A DNA stretch of 64,000 bases from Bacillus carboniphilus (GTDB taxonomy: Bacteria; Bacillota; Bacilli; Bacillales; JAIVKR01), in the NCBI RefSeq assembly GCF_020524035.2, contig NZ_CP129013.1:1477822-1541821 (forward strand). Direction: 5' to 3'. The notes beneath the pieces are model-generated. The model was given only the letters and a program-made list of their open reading frames with translations. It searched no databases and had not been told where the DNA came from. A program made the translations under genes and the position numbers. Positions 28,330-37,981 of this stretch are shown one piece after another; the first letter of the stretch is position 1; every line of letters starts with the position of its first letter.

Positions 28330-28713
28330 TTACAATATAAAAATCTTTGGCATGAAGATGATCACGCCTATAATGAAAGAAATAATGGCATAAACGAGCA
28401 CCGCACCTGCAGCAGCGTCTTTCGCTTGTTTCGCTAATGGATGAAACTCCTCCGTAACTAGATCAACTATTCTTTCAATTGCTGAGTTAATTAGCTCTAA
28501 AGCCAACATCCCTCCCATTAAGAGGAAAAGTATTAACCATTCAACATAACTGACACCTAACATCCAGCCTAGACCAAAAACAATGACAGAAGATAAAGAA
28601 TGAAATTGAAAATTCCATTCTTTTAAAAAAGTAGCTTTAATCCCTGTAAAAGCATAATAAAAACTATATGCACGCCGTTTCCAACTAAATTTCTCCTTCT
28701 CGTTTATACCCAT
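28330..28713 (-). CDS. dgkA: Diacylglycerol/undecaprenol kinase
   Basis: A small DgkA-family membrane kinase, about 127 residues, with three hydrophobic helices and the conserved ELINSAIERIVDL and AKDAAAGAV motifs. Gram-positive members phosphorylate undecaprenol to supply lipid carrier. ATG at 28711-28713 lies within the ybeY end; no strong ribosome binding site is seen, so translation is probably coupled to ybeY. Confidence 0.9.
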   Translation of the reverse strand: MGINEKEKFSWKRRAYSFYYAFTGIKATFLKEWNFQFHSLSSVIVFGLGWMLGVSYVEWLILFLLMGGMLALELINSAIERIVDLVTEEFHPLAKQAKDAAAGAVLVYAIISFIIGVIIFMPKIFIL

Positions 28714-29167
28714 AACGATCAAGTATTTCCTTCTGTTTATTAAACATTTCTTTTTCGTCCTCTTCAGTCATATGGTCGTATCCTAAGAGATGTAGGAAAC
28801 CATGAACGGTTAAAAATAAGATTTCTCTCATCAAACTATGCCCATACTGTTCAGCCTGCTCAACTGCCTTTGGATAGGATACAATAATATCACCTAAAAC
28901 TCGAGGTAGGTGCTCTCCTTTAATGTTGATTTCATCCTCAGCATGCTCTTCCAATGCAAAAGATATGACATCTGTCTCTTGATCTTTATCTCGATATTCA
29001 CGATTTATTTGTCTAATCGATTCATTATTTACAAAGGTGACCGATACCTCTGCTCCTTTTTCAATTTCTTCTATTTCAGCCGTATTTTGAAGAAGCTTTT
29101 CGATCTTTTCCTTTTGAATTTCAGTCAGTACATTTAATTCATCATTCAAATCTACTTGTAAGTTCAT
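28685..29167 (-). CDS. ybeY: Endoribonuclease YbeY
   Basis: A 160-residue metal-dependent RNase used in rRNA maturation and 70S quality control. The zinc motif HGFLHLLGYDH (three His) is near residues 125-135, preceded by LGDIIVSYPKA. Its ATG overlaps the pgpH stop as ATGA, and it overlaps dgkA downstream, giving a tight pgpH-ybeY-dgkA-cdd-era order. Confidence 0.94.
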   Translation of the reverse strand: MNLQVDLNDELNVLTEIQKEKIEKLLQNTAEIEEIEKGAEVSVTFVNNESIRQINREYRDKDQETDVISFALEEHAEDEINIKGEHLPRVLGDIIVSYPKAVEQAEQYGHSLMREILFLTVHGFLHLLGYDHMTEEDEKEMFNKQKEILDRYGYKREGEI

Positions 29168-31327
29168 GCTCGTTTCACCTGCTTTTTTACGAAATCTTCT
29201 TTCGGGTATTCGATCCTTGAATGAAAGATCCCTTTCAGTGTTTCAAACATTGTTTTAGCAACAATGTTCAACTCTTTTAAAGTAATATCACATTCATCAA
29301 ACTGTCCATCTTGAAGTCTTTCCGAAATGTTGTATTTAATTACCTCTTCAATCTTCTCAGATGTTGGATTCTTCAATGAGCGCACCGTTGCTTCTACACT
29401 GTCGGCAATTGATATGATTGCGATTTCTTTTGTTTGGGGCTTAGGACCCGGATAGCGAAATTCCTCCTCATCAATATCTTGCTTACTCAATTCTTGAGCT
29501 TTATGATAAAAAAACTTAAGTAACGTTGTTCCGTGATGTTGTTCAGCAATATCCACAATTTCTTTAGGCATTTTATGTTTTCTCAACATTTCTGCTCCTT
29601 CTATAGCATGAGCAATAATAATATTTTTGCTCATTTCAGGTGAAATTTCATCATGAGGATTGCTAATATTTATTTGATTTTCTATAAAATATTGTGGACG
29701 CCTAGTTTTACCAATATCATGATAGTACGCTCCTACTCTAGCCAATAATCCATTTGCTCCAATTGCCTCACATGATGCTTCAGATAAGTTAGCCACCATA
29801 ACACTGTGATGATATGTCCCGGGAGTATCAGTCAATATTTTCCTAAGAAGGGGATGATTTGGGTTAGAAAGTTCAATTAATTTCATCGTTGATAATATAC
29901 TAAAACCTGATTCAAAGAATGGTAATAACCCTATAGTCAGAACTGACGACATAATACCAGAAATAACCGTCATTATGAAATACGATCCAAATTCAATATT
30001 TGTATAACTTCCATTTTGAATCAATAAAATGGAAGTTAAAATAATAATGTTGACGAAAGAAATAAATAGACCGGCTTGCAATATTTTCGTTCGGACTTTA
30101 TGGGAGCTTAGAAAAATGATCCCAGCTAAACAATTAAAAAAGTAGTAAATACCAATGGTATAATTAAAACTCCCTGTTATCCCCTCATTAAATATTAAAC
30201 TACCGCATATAGATAGCATAAAGGCGGTTATGAGTGCAAGCCGCTCATCAATTAATAACTTAATTAATAAAGCACCAGTAGCTACTGGGACAACTAACCC
30301 TACGTCTGTAAAATCAAGCTTTTGAAACAAGCTTGTTGCCTTCATGATTCCTAATGTTATAGTTAAAACGATCAAATAGAGTAATAAGCGATTATTTTTA
30401 TCCGCCTGTTTAATGGAAGATGTTTCAAAATAAAAACCTATAGTAAATGTGAATAATATACATAATATCCCTAATCCTATGAAAGGCTGGAAAGAAGTTT
30501 TATCCTCTAGCAAACCAAATAAGTTCAGCTTTCTATAGACCTCTGAGTCCACCAACTGGTTTTCTTCTACTATGATTTGCCCCTGTTTGATTTGCACATC
30601 TTGAACATTTTCTCTCGCTTCCTCTTTCTTTTGTGAGGTAAGTTCTGGACTTACAAAATAGTTTGTAATGATGGCATTTTGTCCAATTAAAACGGCAGCA
30701 GGTTCAAAAATGTTTGAAATAGGAGCATCCTCTATTTGTTCTTCTATGCTTTCTTTTACTTCAGGGAGTTTGTCAGATGATATTTGTTCACCCATTTCTT
30801 TATAAACTAACTCCCGAATGATTTTTTGAATGTTTTTCAACTCAGATTCTTCAGCAGAAAGAAGAGGTTTTAAATCTTCTAGTGATTGTTCAGTAAGAAA
30901 TTCATCCGGTATTTGTTCTTTTTTTTAATTTTTCAAGCTTTTCATTTATTTGTTTATCTTCTTGATTGCTCTCTTTTGTTGTAGATTTATTAACCTCTAT
31001 AATTGTATTGAAAATAGAGTCTACATAATCCGTTCGTTGTTGCTGGTCCTCCTTTTCAAAAGTATATTGAGTCTCAACATTATCTTCTGCTTCACTTTTT
31101 TTCTTATTCGTAGCCACTTCATCTATCTTTGTTGAAGGGGCATATATAGTTTGATTTGAAACACTGTATTTTTCAATATTTAATGTCTCTGGTTGGACAC
31201 TAGGAAAAAGCACTAAGAAAAAGACTAAGGCTATCAAAAAATAATAGAACAAATGAAAGAATTGAGCATTCTTAATAGAACGGAATTGAAACTTACTCTT
31301 TTCTTTTCGCTTTGACTTTTTCTGCAC
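29164..31327 (-). pseudogene. pgpH: Cyclic-di-AMP phosphodiesterase PgpH (YqfF), frameshifted in this sequence
   Basis: PgpH is a 7TM-HD membrane phosphodiesterase that degrades c-di-AMP. The upstream frame (GTG 31325-31327 behind GAGGTG) covers the N-terminal helix and part of the extracellular 7TMR-HDED region and ends at TGA after LKKRTNTG. The rest reads in another frame from EQIPDEFLTEQ through seven membrane segments to the HD domain (PGTYHHSVMV, YYHDIGKTRRP, EQHHG). The switch is at an A8 run (minus strand; plus 30919-30926); A7 would give one continuous frame. Slippage or a homopolymer error both fit. Confidence 0.9.
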
Positions 31328-31351
31328 AAAAACACCTCACTTTCTTATAAA

Positions 31352-32317
31352 TTAGACTTCATCCAAGGTGTTATAAGCTTCTATTATTTTTCCTACTAAA
31401 GGATGGCGAACAACATCTCCTTGTTGCAACTCAATTACGGCAATGTCATCAATCGGTTGGAACAATTTCTTGGCAACCTGTAATCCTGAGTCTATCTTCT
31501 TAGGAAGATCAACTTGAGAAATATCACCTGTGACCACCATTTTCGAACCAAAACCTAGCCTTGTTAAGAACATTTTCATCTGTGCCGTGGTTGTATTTTG
31601 AGCTTCGTCTAGAATAACAAATGCATCATCTAGCGTTCTTCCACGCATATAAGCCAATGGTGCTATTTCTATTATTCCTCTCTCAATCAATCGTAAAGTA
31701 TGGTCTGTTCCTAAAACATTATAAAGTGAATCATATAGCGGTTGAAGATATGGATCGACTTTATCCTTTAAATCGCCAGGCAAGAAGCCCAAATTCTCAC
31801 CAGCTTCAACAGCAGGCCTAGTTAAGATAATCTTTTTTACATCACCATTTTTTAATGCTTTTACAGCCATTACTACTGCTAAGAAGGTCTTTCCTGTCCC
31901 GGCTGGACCAATCGCAAAAGTAAGATCATACCGAGTTAGGGCTGAGATGTAATGTCTCTGTCCTAAAGTTTTGACTACTATCGGTTTTCCTTTTACATCT
32001 TTAGTAATTTCTTCATCCAATAAATCAACTATCTGCTCTATTTTCCCTTCATTTAAAATTCTTATCGCATATATTACATCTTGATTAGATATATTAACCC
32101 CTCTTCTTATTAAGGCTAAAAGATGCTTCAAAAGACTATTAACCAATGTTACTTTATTTGACTCACCAATAACTCCAATTGATTCACCTCTAGTAACAAT
32201 TGAGACGTTTAGTTCTTTTTCAATTAATTTTAAATTTGCATCATGATTTCCAAATAGCTTGAGAGCTTCTTCTGAATTCTGTATTTGTTCTTCAATAGTT
32301 ACTAAACCTTCTGTCAT
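31352..32317 (-). CDS. phoH: PhoH-like ATPase
   Basis: A 321-residue PhoH-family P-loop ATPase, probably RNA-related. Walker A GPAGTGKT and Walker B VILDEAQN are clear, with LTRPAVEAGE and TGDISQVDLP in between and after; an N-terminal KH-like part covers about residues 1-100. ATG behind GGGAGAATAGAG. It lies between yqfD and pgpH, as in other Bacilli. Confidence 0.93.
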   Translation of the reverse strand: MTEGLVTIEEQIQNSEEALKLFGNHDANLKLIEKELNVSIVTRGESIGVIGESNKVTLVNSLLKHLLALIRRGVNISNQDVIYAIRILNEGKIEQIVDLLDEEITKDVKGKPIVVKTLGQRHYISALTRYDLTFAIGPAGTGKTFLAVVMAVKALKNGDVKKIILTRPAVEAGENLGFLPGDLKDKVDPYLQPLYDSLYNVLGTDHTLRLIERGIIEIAPLAYMRGRTLDDAFVILDEAQNTTTAQMKMFLTRLGFGSKMVVTGDISQVDLPKKIDSGLQVAKKLFQPIDDIAVIELQQGDVVRHPLVGKIIEAYNTLDEV

Positions 32318-32320
32318 TCT

Positions 32321-33505
32321 CTATTCTCCCTGATTAATTGGTATAGTATCGACAATATCCTCTATAACATTGTATAGGATTGTCAATTTCACTTTACCAT
32401 TGCTTATCTCTTCATGCAAAACTTTTTCTTCTTTTATCGACGCATCCTTGTCAATCTCACTTAGTATATATTCTCTTCCCAATTTCTCAGCCGCTTCAAT
32501 AGCTTCATCCTCACTATAGATTCTCTTTAATGTTTCAGACTCTCTAATCGTCTTTCTTTCAATAACAACAGGCAACTCCCATCTGAAAAATTTAATTTGA
32601 TGATCGGTACTTTCTTCTGTATATCTTTTAAAATCGTTATCACTAATACCCCATACAGGAACCTTTAACGAACCGAAAGAAACAGAATATTCATTCATAT
32701 TTTCACCCGTATAAGATTGAAAAGTTGATTCGAGCGGAGTTTCGATTGAAGTTTGATAAATAGTTTCTCCCAATATTTCTGCTTTTGCAGACACTATCGA
32801 TTTCTTATCATCTTCACCATATAATCCTGATACTAATGTTTCACCTTTTTTTACATACTGATTGACTTCTACTACTGGCTTTCCTTTTTCAACAAACATT
32901 TTAGATATAACTGCGTCTTTTTTAGCAACAATATGGCGAGGACCATCTATATCTTTTACTTCGGGCTTCTCCTGATCAACGACGTTTAAATGATAGGATG
33001 TTCCCACGAGTTCAACCCCTATCCACGTTAACCCTTCTACATGATCAATTATATGATCTTGTATTTGTTCTTCACTGGGCAAAGAAAAAAGAAACCTTCC
33101 TTGTTTTATTCCTAACTCATCGAGCTGTTTTTTTATATTATGCTCCGTTTTTGGATCAGCTCCCTCAATAGAGACGTTCCAAAGCATATTTGATAACATA
33201 AAGATAACCCCGATAAAAAAAATAAAACCAAGCAAAAATCCACCATTTCTCATCGTTCTTTTAATTAAGAAAGGCAGACCTCTCCCTCTTTGAAAAAAGC
33301 ACTTGCATTCACTTTCCCTTACTACTCTTCGCAAGGCATGTACATCTTTTAGTCGAATTAAAAAACTTGTATGACTTTCTGATTTCTTTACGTTCCATAA
33401 CAAAATGCCATTACGGGCGCATCGATTTAAAAAAAGCTCAATTCCTTGTCCTTTTACATGAACGGATACAACACCTAAAAAAAAGTAAATCCAACGATTT
33501 TTCAT
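32321..33505 (-). CDS. yqfD: Sporulation protein YqfD (stage IV)
   Basis: A product of about 394 residues of the YqfD family, expressed in the mother cell during sporulation. A single membrane helix lies at about 90-110 after a basic N-terminal third, followed by a large external domain with VEGADPKTEHNI and GTSYHLNVVDQ. I place the start at the ATG (33503-33505) eight bases after TAGGAG; the GTG three codons earlier overlaps that site. Directly follows yqfC. Confidence 0.9.
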   Translation of the reverse strand: MKNRWIYFFLGVVSVHVKGQGIELFLNRCARNGILLWNVKKSESHTSFLIRLKDVHALRRVVRESECKCFFQRGRGLPFLIKRTMRNGGFLLGFIFFIGVIFMLSNMLWNVSIEGADPKTEHNIKKQLDELGIKQGRFLFSLPSEEQIQDHIIDHVEGLTWIGVELVGTSYHLNVVDQEKPEVKDIDGPRHIVAKKDAVISKMFVEKGKPVVEVNQYVKKGETLVSGLYGEDDKKSIVSAKAEILGETIYQTSIETPLESTFQSYTGENMNEYSVSFGSLKVPVWGISDNDFKRYTEESTDHQIKFFRWELPVVIERKTIRESETLKRIYSEDEAIEAAEKLGREYILSEIDKDASIKEEKVLHEEISNGKVKLTILYNVIEDIVDTIPINQGE

Positions 33506-33516
33506 GAACTTCACTC

Positions 33517-33801
33517 CTATTCATCTAAAAAAATCACTTTTTCAATCGTCCCTTGCAATAATATTTCATCTGACAAAATTGTTTTAATAACAAAGCCTTC
33601 CCCTAAAATTTGCAGTTGTCCTTGGTACAACATCAATCTCAATTCTTTATCAGAAAATGTTAACAGTCCTTTATGGTTCTCAATATATATATGTAATTGA
33701 CCAACCAATGTAATTCTTGGCATATTCATCATGACATCCGAAGGTAGTTCTAATGAATTTGTTAAAAATGATGATAATTTTTTCCGCCAATTATTTGACA
33801 T
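33517..33801 (-). CDS. yqfC: Sporulation protein YqfC (YabP family)
   Basis: A 94-residue protein of the YabP/YqfC family, with MNMPRITLVGQLHIYIENHKG in the middle (given in two halves: PRITLVGQ, LHIYIENHKG). In B. subtilis yqfCD belongs to the SigE regulon. Start ATG at 33799-33801 downstream of a GGGGGG run. A SigE-like -10 lies just upstream. Confidence 0.85.
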   Translation of the reverse strand: MSNNWRKKLSSFLTNSLELPSDVMMNMPRITLVGQLHIYIENHKGLLTFSDKELRLMLYQGQLQILGEGFVIKTILSDEILLQGTIEKVIFLDE

Positions 33802-33827
33802 AAAAAAAGAACCCCCCTCTCATCTCA

Positions 33828-33835
33828 TATGTATG
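33828..33835 (-). promoter_or_regulatory. possible SigE -10 element for yqfC-yqfD
   Basis: CATACATA on the minus strand resembles the SigE -10 (CATACANT), 27 bases before the yqfC start. The -35 region is weak, so this rests mostly on gene identity. Confidence 0.3.
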
Positions 33836-33867
33836 AGAATTCAGGAAGTTCTAACACATTTTTTATT

Positions 33868-34260
33868 CTATTTTCGGTATTGGTGTGGCCTATTCGCTCT
33901 AGGTTTATTTAAAATTTCATTCCAAATAATCCCTTGTCTTACATTTGATAATTCAACTTTATTTTTTCTTTTTTTCCTTTTTGATTCAGTTGGAAGTTCT
34001 ACCTTATTCTCATTACCACTGGTTTGACTCTTTATTATTCTTTCTTGCTCTATTTCATTTTGTTTTACAGGTTCTACTGATGATTCTACTTTCGTTTTTA
34101 TTTCCTCTAGTCTTTCACGATAAGTAGGGCGGCTAACAGTAGTAGACTCTTTGTTTGTTTTTTTATCCTCTTCCTTTCGTCCAAAGATCATCGGAATAAC
34201 AGCGGCTAATATCACAATGAGGAGCCCCATATTATCAAATATTAAATCGAGAAAATTCAC
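33868..34260 (-). CDS. yqfB: YqfB-like membrane-anchored protein
   Basis: About 130 residues: one N-terminal membrane helix (LLIVILAAVIPMIFG), then a highly charged Lys/Glu-rich tail with no known domain. It follows floA, and by place it corresponds to B. subtilis yqfB, the third gene of the SigW-controlled yqeZ-yqfAB operon, though it looks longer. The GTG at 34258-34260 has GGAGGTG seven bases upstream; the earlier GTG overlaps that site. Confidence 0.65.
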   Translation of the reverse strand: MNFLDLIFDNMGLLIVILAAVIPMIFGRKEEDKKTNKESTTVSRPTYRERLEEIKTKVESSVEPVKQNEIEQERIIKSQTSGNENKVELPTESKRKKRKNKVELSNVRQGIIWNEILNKPRANRPHQYRK

Positions 34261-34285
34261 GTTAGCCACCTCCTTTAAGGATCAT

Positions 34286-35275
34286 TTATTCTTCTTCCTC
34301 ATTTGAGTCTTTCGGAAGCTCACCAATTGAATCACGCATTTTTGTATCTGCAGATATATTTTGATAATTCATGTAATCCATTACGCCAATATTGCCTTTT
34401 TTAAGAGCTTCAGACATAGCTAAAGGTACTTCAGCTTCGGCTTCAACTACTTTCGCACGCATTTCTTCCACTCGTGCACGCATCTCTTGTTCAAGTGCCA
34501 CTGCCATCGCACGACGTTCTTCTGCTTTTGCTTGGGCAATATTTTTATCTGCTTCTGCTTGATCCGTTTGTAGAACAGCACCAATGTTTTTACCGATATC
34601 AATATCAGCAATATCAATGGATAAAATTTCAAAAGCAGTACCTGAATCTAACCCTTTCCCTAATACCGTTTGTGAAATCAAGTCTGGGTTCTCCAGTACT
34701 TTTTTATGATCTTTCGAAGAACCAATTGTACTAACAATCCCTTCACCTACACGAGCGATAACCGTATCTTCTCCAGCACCACCGACTAAGCGATCGATAT
34801 TTGCTCGAACCGTAATTCGCGCCTTTGCTTTCACTTCAATCCCATCCATAGCAACACCCGCAATGAAAGGGGTTTCAATTACTTTAGGGTTTACACTCAT
34901 CTGAACCGCTTCTAATACATCTCTACCCGCTAAATCAATCGCTGCACATCTTTCAAAACTTAATTCTATATTTGCTCTGTGAGCAGCAATTAAAGCATTA
35001 ACAACTCGATCCACATTACCTCCTGCTAAATAGTGACTCTCCAGTTGGTTTGTATTTAAATCTAAACCAGCTTTCACAGACTTTATTAAGGGGTTAATGA
35101 CACGACTTGGGATAACCCGACGCAAGCGCATCCCAATTAGGGTGAAAATACTTACTTTCACTCCAGAAGCAAGTGCTGATATCCAAAGCATGATTGGCAC
35201 AAAGGTAAAAAATACTGCTAAAACAATTAGGGCTAACGCTACAATCGCTAACAAAATTAATGTTTGTGAGTCCAT
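34286..35275 (-). CDS. floA: Flotillin-like protein FloA
   Basis: A 329-residue flotillin/SPFH-related membrane-microdomain protein. N-terminal membrane segment at about 5-30, a central SPFH-like domain ([20 protein letters not shown]) and a coiled-coil region rich in Ala/Glu/Arg ([22 protein letters not shown] split by repeats of EMRA). FloA organises functional membrane domains and works with NfeD proteins, encoded just upstream. ATG behind AGGAGGAG. Confidence 0.94.
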   Translation of the reverse strand: MDSQTLILLAIVALALIVLAVFFTFVPIMLWISALASGVKVSIFTLIGMRLRRVIPSRVINPLIKSVKAGLDLNTNQLESHYLAGGNVDRVVNALIAAHRANIELSFERCAAIDLAGRDVLEAVQMSVNPKVIETPFIAGVAMDGIEVKAKARITVRANIDRLVGGAGEDTVIARVGEGIVSTIGSSKDHKKVLENPDLISQTVLGKGLDSGTAFEILSIDIADIDIGKNIGAVLQTDQAEADKNIAQAKAEERRAMAVALEQEMRARVEEMRAKVVEAEAEVPLAMSEALKKGNIGVMDYMNYQNISADTKMRDSIGELPKDSNEEEE

Positions 35276-35297
35276 TATATACTCCTCCTATTTCATC

Positions 35298-36611
35298 TTA
35301 TTTTTCTGTTATTTCTCTAACCACAATACGTGAACCTTCTACTTTCACTACTCGAATAGACTTATCACGATCTATATACGATCCTTCAGTAACGACATCC
35401 AATCTCTCCTCATCAATAATCGCCGTTCCTGAGGGGCGAAGTGAAGTCATTGATATTCCTTCCTTTCCAATTAACTCCAACCTATTCTTGTTAGAAATAT
35501 ACCCCCTTTCAGTATTAGTCGAATCATTCAGTATAATTTTTTTGAAAAAATTCATCCTTTTCCCCATCACCTTTGTCAAGATATATATTCCAACAACAGA
35601 GACGATTAGAGCAATAATTATGGAAAGTGCCATCAGCTTTATGTTCCCTGATGCTAAAAAGAGACTAATAATAATAGATCCTAATCCAATCGTTCCTAAA
35701 ATTCCACCAGGGACAAAAAACTCACTAATAACTAAAATGATCCCAGCTATAAACAATAGGATTGCCCCTTGTCCAGCTAATCCAGCAACACTGCTTCCAT
35801 AAAAGAATAGTAACAAAGAGCCTAATCCCATAAATCCTGGAACCCCAAAACCCGGAGAATAAAGTTCAACAATTAAGCCTAAGCTTCCAATCGATATTAA
35901 AATAGGAACAACGATAGGATGAGTTAAAAAGCGAGCAATCTTCTCCGCTACACTTACTTCGGCATCTACGATGTTAGCTCCTTCAAGGCCTTTTTCCACT
36001 AATAGTTGATCAATATCATCAACAATCCCTTCTGTATAGCCAACCTCTTCTGCTTCACTGGCTGTTAAGGTAAGGATTTTACCTTCTTTAGCCTTATATT
36101 CTGGTAGATCAATCTCTGGATCAGCCATAGCTTCCGCATAAATTGGGTCTCTATTATTTAGTTCAGCGGCTTCTCTCATACTTGCATTCCAATAGGAAAC
36201 CGTCTTTTTATCTGCAGCGTTTCCCTCTTGATCAATGACCGCTGCTGCTCCCATTTTTGCATTGGGTACCATATAAATCTCATTAGCGTTTAACGCAATG
36301 AACGCTCCTGCAGAACCTGCTTGATTATTGATAAAGGCAACTGTTTCAACACTAGACTCATTAATTGTTTTGGCAATTTCTAATGCGCCATCAACTGCTC
36401 CACCAGGTGTATTAATTTCAAATATTATTAAATCACTGTTTGCTTCTTCAGCCTCTGTCACCGATCGTTCAATAAAAGCAGCTAAGCCTCTTTCGACCGT
36501 TTTTTCTACAGGTATGACATATACTGTAGGTTGATTTGCATTTGCCAAACTAACAAAGCCGAGAAAAAGAAATAGGACTCCAAGTAGTAATGTATGTATA
36601 GTCTTTTTCAA
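35298..36611 (-). CDS. yqeZ: NfeD1b-type membrane serine protease (YqeZ)
   Basis: A product of about 437 residues with a signal peptide, a ClpP-like protease domain (about 30-220; INTPGG, NNQAGSAGAFIAL with the catalytic Ser, VPNAKMGAA with the Lys), four to five membrane helices and a C-terminal OB fold (LRPSGTAIIDEERLDVVTEG). It is the long NfeD partner of flotillin. The TTG (36609-36611), six bases after GGAGGGAGGTG, is the likely start. A textbook SigW promoter precedes it. Confidence 0.9.
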   Translation of the reverse strand: MKKTIHTLLLGVLFLFLGFVSLANANQPTVYVIPVEKTVERGLAAFIERSVTEAEEANSDLIIFEINTPGGAVDGALEIAKTINESSVETVAFINNQAGSAGAFIALNANEIYMVPNAKMGAAAVIDQEGNAADKKTVSYWNASMREAAELNNRDPIYAEAMADPEIDLPEYKAKEGKILTLTASEAEEVGYTEGIVDDIDQLLVEKGLEGANIVDAEVSVAEKIARFLTHPIVVPILISIGSLGLIVELYSPGFGVPGFMGLGSLLLFFYGSSVAGLAGQGAILLFIAGIILVISEFFVPGGILGTIGLGSIIISLFLASGNIKLMALSIIIALIVSVVGIYILTKVMGKRMNFFKKIILNDSTNTERGYISNKNRLELIGKEGISMTSLRPSGTAIIDEERLDVVTEGSYIDRDKSIRVVKVEGSRIVVREITEK

Positions 36612-36643
36612 AAAAACACCTCCCTCCATTTACATTATATACT

Positions 36644-36669
36644 TACGATTGTCTGAACGAAAAGTTTCA
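36644..36669 (-). promoter_or_regulatory. SigW promoter of nfeD-floA-yqfB
   Basis: TGAAAC, exactly 16 bases, CGTA on the minus strand: a full match to the ECF SigW consensus, 33 bases before the start codon. In B. subtilis the corresponding yqeZ-yqfA-yqfB operon is SigW-dependent. Confidence 0.85.
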
Positions 36670-36705
36670 TCATAATAAGGACAAATTTCTATAATTATTA
36701 AATGC

Positions 36706-37105
36706 ATAAGAAAAGCGCAAGCGCCTTGAAAAGCCTCGACAAGCATAAGGCGCGGAGAAAAGAAAGATGTTCTTTATCTTTTGTTCTACGTGACGATTAC
36801 AGAAGATCTACTAAAAACAGCCACGTCCTGTGGCAACCTAGACCCACCTCCCTCCCGGAGGCGTCTCTGTTGACTTATCGTAGAGAAATAGAACATCATC
36901 TGCACAAAGGATCATCAACTTAGTTCAGCCACGTCCTGTGGCTAAAGTTGATGCTAAAACTTCCTGTTCATCGCACGTCCTGTGGGCAACGATGATGCTA
37001 GCACCTCGTGTGCTTCGAAAGCGCTTCCAGTCGCTGGGCGCTGGAGCTAGACAAAAATAAAAGCACCATACGAATAAGGAGAGATTTTTATACTTTCTTA
37101 CTCTG
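36706..37105 (+). repeat. mosaic hairpin repeat cluster, locus F
   Basis: Opens AAGAAAAGCGCAAGCGCC. The first 120 bases nearly duplicate the second unit of locus B, including CGCCTT / AAGGCG arms. Modules: AGATCTAC with GCCAC-GTCCT-GTGGC; CCTCC-CTCCC-GGAGG; ATCAAC/GTTGAT with GCCAC-GTCCT-GTGGC; AAC-TTCCT-GTT. It closes with GTCGCTGGGCGCTGGAGCTA and the shared tail up to the yqeY terminator. It fills the yqeY/nfeD gap; no gene is inside. Confidence 0.85.
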
Positions 37106-37106
37106 C

Positions 37107-37138
37107 AAAAAAGACATCGATTCATTCGATGTCTTTTA
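37107..37138 (-). terminator. terminator after yqeY
   Basis: AAAAGACATCGA-TTCAT-TCGATGTCTTTT, a perfect twelve-base stem ending in T's on the minus strand and overlapping the yqeY stop codon. Confidence 0.85.
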
Positions 37139-37582
37139 AGAAAGTTGCTTTGCAACTAATTTATTTACAGTTGATCCTTCAGCCTTACCTTTTACTTTAG
37201 GCATAATAGCAGCCATTACTTTACCCATATCTGCTTTTGAAGTGGCCTTCAGTTCAGCAATAGTTTCATTAATAATTTTTAAAAGTTCTTCTTCAGATAA
37301 CTGCTCAGGTAAATACTGATCTAAAATAGCTAATTCTTCTTGTACTTTTTCTACAAGGTCAGCTCTGCCAGCATTTTCAAATTCTTGGAGGGAGTCTTTT
37401 CGTTGCTTTAATTCACGAGAGAGAACTGTTAACTCTTCATCATTTGTTAACTCGTTTTTACCTAGTTTTATTGCTTCATTTTGAATGGAAGCCTTAACCA
37501 TACGAATAACAATAAGCTTAACTTTTTCTCTACTTTTCATAGCTTGTTTCATATCTTCATTCAAACGTTCAAGAAGACTCAT
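37136..37582 (-). CDS. yqeY: GatB/YqeY domain protein
   Basis: A 148-residue YqeY protein: N-terminal helical bundle plus the C-terminal three-helix domain shared with GatB ([21 protein letters not shown]). It binds tRNA in related systems, but its role in Bacilli is not defined. ATG after GAGGGTG. Downstream partner of rpsU. Confidence 0.9.
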   Translation of the reverse strand: MSLLERLNEDMKQAMKSREKVKLIVIRMVKASIQNEAIKLGKNELTNDEELTVLSRELKQRKDSLQEFENAGRADLVEKVQEELAILDQYLPEQLSEEELLKIINETIAELKATSKADMGKVMAAIMPKVKGKAEGSTVNKLVAKQLS

Positions 37583-37596
37583 TCATACACCCTCTT

Positions 37597-37770
37597 TTAC
37601 CATTTGCGCTTTCTTGCAGCTTCAGATTTCTTCTTACGCTTAACGCTTGGCTTTTCATAGAATTCACGTTTTCTAACCTCTTGCAATGTACCTGTTTTAG
37701 ATACTTGACGTTTAAAGCGACGAAGAGCATCATCAAGCGATTCGTTCTTACGTACATTCGTTTTAGACAT
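37597..37770 (-). CDS. rpsU: 30S ribosomal protein S21
   Basis: A 57-residue basic protein starting [19 protein letters not shown] and ending [12 protein letters not shown], the standard S21. The ATG (37768-37770) lies behind GGAGGAAGGG. A longer frame upstream is not coding. First gene of rpsU-yqeY. Confidence 0.95.
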   Translation of the reverse strand: MSKTNVRKNESLDDALRRFKRQVSKTGTLQEVRKREFYEKPSVKRKKKSEAARKRKW

Positions 37771-37887
37771 AATAAATTTCCCTTCCTCCGAACAAAACCG
37801 ATGCAGTACAAGTGAAATACATGTACTCAAATAGTATAATATAATCATTGTTTTTGGTCAATGTATACCGTATGAAAATGGATTAGA

Positions 37888-37912
37888 TTATTAGAAAAGC
37901 GGGGGCCCACAA
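37888..37912 (+). repeat. remnant of the repeat family's opening
   Basis: TTATTAGAAAAGCGGGGGCCC resembles the first bases of the repeat units but is not followed by modules. Weak. Confidence 0.35.
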
Positions 37913-37921
37913 CTAGCATTT

Positions 37922-37956
37922 TGAAAAGACACTTGTGCTCATGCACAAGTGTCTTC
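37922..37956 (-). terminator. terminator after deoC
   Basis: AAGACACTTGTGC-TCAT-GCACAAGTGTCTT, a perfect thirteen-base stem followed by TTTT on the minus strand. Confidence 0.8.
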
Positions 37957-37981
37957 ACCAACATAGTATAAAATATCGTTC

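Noticed and set aside
35260-35802. Plus-strand open frame of 180 codons opposite the nfeD gene
   Set aside because: Antisense shadow of a strongly conserved gene, with no ribosome binding site.
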